Part shown: piece after piece, positions 62,126-64,000 of the stretch
How the letters are laid out: each line of letters opens with the position of its first letter
Numbering within the stretch: the first letter of the stretch is position 1
DNA from: Myxococcales bacterium
GTDB taxonomy: Bacteria > Myxococcota_A > Polyangia > Polyangiales > Houyiibacteriaceae
DNA: 64,000 bases
NCBI GenBank assembly: GCA_029863605.1
Contig: JAOTVB010000001.1
Location: 596,187 to 660,186, forward strand
Reading direction: 5' to 3'
Notes under the pieces: model-generated
Databases searched by the model: none
What the model was told of the DNA's origin: nothing
What the model saw: only the letters and a program-made list of their open reading frames with translations
Made by a program: the position numbers and the translations under genes

Positions 62126-63262
62126 ATGGATTTCGAGCTCGATCAAGATCAGCAAATGCTTGCCAAGACGGTGGCGGACTTCGCGAAGAACGAGTCCCCC
62201 GTCGAGCGCTTTCGTAAGCTTCGCGACGATGATGTCGGTTACGACTCCGCGGTCTGGACGCACATGGGCGAGCTCGGTTGGCTCGGCGTACCGTTTCCCG
62301 AATCGGTTGGCGGCTTTGGCGGCGGCTTCGTCGAATGCGCGATCGTGCTGGAGAAGCTAGCCACCACCCTCGTGCCTGAGCCTTACCTCGCCTCGGTGGT
62401 TCTCGGGGGACTGACCCTCCTTCGCGCAGGAAACGACGCGCAGCACGCAGCATACCTCACGCCCATGATCGAGGGCGACACGACCCTGGCGCTGGCATAT
62501 TCGGAAGCGCAGAGCCGGCACGACGTCACCGCAGTCGGGACCACCGCGACCCCCGACGCACGGGGCTATAGGCTCTCGGGCAAAAAGGTCTGGGTGCTCA
62601 ACGGTCACAACGCCGACCACCTGATCGTCTCCGCCAAGGCGCCCGGTGGTGTGACGCTCTTCGTCGTGCCCCGCGACGCAAAGGGGTTGACTGTGACCGT
62701 CGCCAAGACAATCGACGGCCACAAGGCTGCATTCGTCGAGCTTCAGGACGTCATCGTCACGGAAGACGCGCGTCTCGGCGCGGAGGGATCGGGCGCCGCG
62801 GTGCTGGACAGGACGATCGACTATGCCGCCGCAGGAGCCGTCGCCGAGGCCGTCGGCATCACAACCACTATGCTCCACATGACGATCGACTACCTCGGCA
62901 CACGTGAGCAGTTCGGCGCCAAGATCGGGTCATTTCAAGCCTTGCAACACCGAGCGGTCGACATGTACGCCGAGGTCGAGCTCCTTCGTTCGATCTCGAT
63001 GGCCTCGATGGTGCGCGCCGACGACGACGACGACGACGCCCGCCGCAGCGATGTCTCGGCTGCCAAATACCAGCTCGCCACCGGCGGTATCTGGGTCGCC
63101 CAGCAATCGCTGCAGCTGCACGGGGGCATCGGCGCTACCGACGAGCACGACATCGGCCTCTACTTCAAACGAATGTACGCGCTGAACGCCCTTTTCGGCG
63201 ACGAGGAACACCACGTTGCCCGCTTTGCCGCCGACCCGTCATTCGTCGAAGCCTACACCTAA
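62126..63262 (+). CDS. Acyl-CoA dehydrogenase (second of a pair)
   Basis: A 378-residue acyl-CoA dehydrogenase homologue starting with MDFELDQDQQMLAKTVADFA. The FAD site YSEAQSRHDVTAVGTTAT and YRLSGKKVWVLNGHNADHLI are present but somewhat divergent from the first gene. A run of six Asp (residues about 299-304) from a (GAC)6 stretch sits in a surface loop. The C-terminal ELHGGIG-type motif (LQLHGGIGATDEHDIG) is present. The two genes probably form a heteromeric dehydrogenase, as in steroid and long-chain degradation clusters. Confidence 0.92.
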   Translation: MDFELDQDQQMLAKTVADFAKNESPVERFRKLRDDDVGYDSAVWTHMGELGWLGVPFPESVGGFGGGFVECAIVLEKLATTLVPEPYLASVVLGGLTLLRAGNDAQHAAYLTPMIEGDTTLALAYSEAQSRHDVTAVGTTATPDARGYRLSGKKVWVLNGHNADHLIVSAKAPGGVTLFVVPRDAKGLTVTVAKTIDGHKAAFVELQDVIVTEDARLGAEGSGAAVLDRTIDYAAAGAVAEAVGITTTMLHMTIDYLGTREQFGAKIGSFQALQHRAVDMYAEVELLRSISMASMVRADDDDDDARRSDVSAAKYQLATGGIWVAQQSLQLHGGIGATDEHDIGLYFKRMYALNALFGDEEHHVARFAADPSFVEAYT

Positions 63263-63264
63263 AC

Positions 63265-63897
63265 TCAACCCTTCGAAAAAGGGAACAGCGCCCTCTTTAG
63301 TGCGGCATGGCCTCGGATGATGGGTTCGATCGAGAGCTCGAAGCCTAGACACTGAAAGTCGAGCACTTCGAAGTAGACGCCGTGCTCCTGACGGGCATCG
63401 AAGTACCGAAAGTCGATCTTGAAGGCGGGGTCGAGCGAAACTCCACCGCGAACCACGGTTCGATACCCTGCATCTTCCAGCGAGTCGGAGATCCGCTCCA
63501 TGCCTTTCTGGTAGATGCCCACGTGATGGAAGGCGACATCAGTGTTCACCAGCGCGCGCGCGTAGTGTTCGGTACCCTCGCCGGGCCCCAAGAACTCGAT
63601 CTGCGTGTCACCGGCGTAGCCGAGCGCGAACTCGAGCCTGCAATCGCGGCGGAGCTCACCTTCTTCGATCCAGTTCGGAGCAGCCAACGTGGCATGGAGG
63701 AAGGGCCCGGCCCCGAGCTCCTCCGCCCTTCGGACACAGGCCGCCACGTCGCGGCAGGCGATTGCGTACTGCTGTGGAAATTTGAGCCCCAAACCGTAGA
63801 AGAAATCGCGAGGCAGCCGCTCTTCGATGCGCGGGATGGAAAAGTCATCGAGGACTCGGTCGAGAACGTGATGGGTGGTGAGAGCTTCTGCGTCCAT
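63265..63897 (-). CDS. VOC-superfamily (glyoxalase-like) protein
   Basis: A 210-residue protein with two beta-alpha-beta-beta-beta units of the vicinal oxygen chelate fold: QYAIACRDVAACVRRAEELG and FLHATLAAPNWIEEGEL first, then FHHVGIYQKGMERISDSLED and HGVYFEVLDF. The HH...E metal ligands are partly present (His in FHHVG, Glu in VYFEV). It may isomerise or cleave a substrate of the adjacent acyl-CoA pathway. It converges with the dehydrogenase gene, 2 nt apart. Confidence 0.8.
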   Translation of the reverse strand: MDAEALTTHHVLDRVLDDFSIPRIEERLPRDFFYGLGLKFPQQYAIACRDVAACVRRAEELGAGPFLHATLAAPNWIEEGELRRDCRLEFALGYAGDTQIEFLGPGEGTEHYARALVNTDVAFHHVGIYQKGMERISDSLEDAGYRTVVRGGVSLDPAFKIDFRYFDARQEHGVYFEVLDFQCLGFELSIEPIIRGHAALKRALFPFSKG

Positions 63898-63901
63898 GAT
63901 G

Positions 63902-64000
63902 TCAGAGGTAGTTCTTGGCTGCCCGGAGGCCTCGGCGAATCGTGGTCATCGCTCGGTACGCGTCGGGCAGGCGGGCTGGCTTTCCTTCAACGGTGGCCTG
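63902..64000 (-). CDS. C-terminal end of a gene that continues beyond the window
   Basis: An open frame runs from the right edge to a stop at 63902, giving the 32-residue tail QATVEGKPARLPDAYRAMTT then a basic end finishing KNYL. It ends 4 nt before the VOC gene start, so it is probably the upstream gene of the same operon. I do not recognise the family from the tail alone. Confidence 0.5.
   Translation of the reverse strand, partial: QATVEGKPARLPDAYRAMTTIRRGLRAAKNYL

Noticed and set aside
1-64000. CRISPR array, insertion sequence, phage or integrase genes
   Set aside because: No repeat-spacer pattern, transposase or integrase motif was seen when reading both strands.

Overview
The window is a GC-rich, gene-dense, Gram-negative chromosomal segment. 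The tol-pal envelope system, several lipoprotein signal peptides, TolB/OmpA-type proteins and periplasmic Asp/Pro/Ala-Gly spacers (PDAG repeats in a secreted CAP-domain protein) point to a Myxococcota or other former-Deltaproteobacteria lineage; this is inferred from gene content, because no rRNA is present. I see no tRNA, CRISPR array, insertion sequence or phage gene. Almost every gap is under 200 bases and many neighbours overlap by 4 nt (ATGA), so genes are read mainly as tight operons.

Layout. 0-4.5 kb: a cut-off DUF4177-like protein, a GMC oxidoreductase with its gluconate-dehydrogenase-subunit-3-like partner, small hypothetical ORFs, a short-chain dehydrogenase and a decayed beta-helix gene. 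4.5-6.9 kb: trpB-trpA and a small XRE regulator. 6.9-12.6 kb (minus strand): a five-gene operon of glutamine-synthetase-like enzyme, PlsB-like acyltransferase, GpsA-like protein without its catalytic lysines, iron alcohol dehydrogenase and DciA (DUF721). 12.65-15.1 kb (minus): pseudokinase, ECF sigma factor and a DUF1109/NrsF-like membrane protein, all overlapping. 15.1-19.3 kb: thioesterase, enoyl-CoA hydratase/isomerase, old-yellow-enzyme-type oxidoreductase and YeiH-family transporter; the last two follow lhr helicase on the minus strand (to 23.5 kb).

23.6-26.9 kb: a compact tryptophan-tryptophylquinone amine dehydrogenase operon (mauB-E-D-A type plus a monohaem cytochrome c) with no mauG or mauF. 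27-31.6 kb (minus): long NfeD protease, short NfeD, flotillin-like FloA, a small basic protein and a membrane-anchored HExxH metallopeptidase. 31.7-36.7 kb: phosphotransferase, Dabb protein, purB-purC-purS, Nudix hydrolase, YggX. 36.7-45.5 kb: two tandem CAP lipoproteins, DCC protein and PQQ-type beta-propeller (minus), then sulfotransferase, molybdopterin oxidoreductase, TauD-type dioxygenase and a lipoprotein-type methyltransferase.

45.7-52.6 kb: pal-tolQ-tolR-tolA-tolB, ended by a hairpin, followed by a DUF3604 protein and a convergent cpoB. 52.7-64 kb: an AAA_28 ATPase, then an island of deacylase, three alpha/beta hydrolases, TerB, MscS channel, a phosphodiesterase-like lipoprotein, a DUF4442 thioesterase, two acyl-CoA dehydrogenases and a VOC protein, which suggests degradation of lipid-like or xenobiotic acyl substrates. 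The most unusual features are the pseudokinase/sigma/anti-sigma operon, the GpsA-fold protein stripped of catalytic residues, the minimal TTQ amine dehydrogenase cluster, and the NfeD/FloA/metallopeptidase operon.
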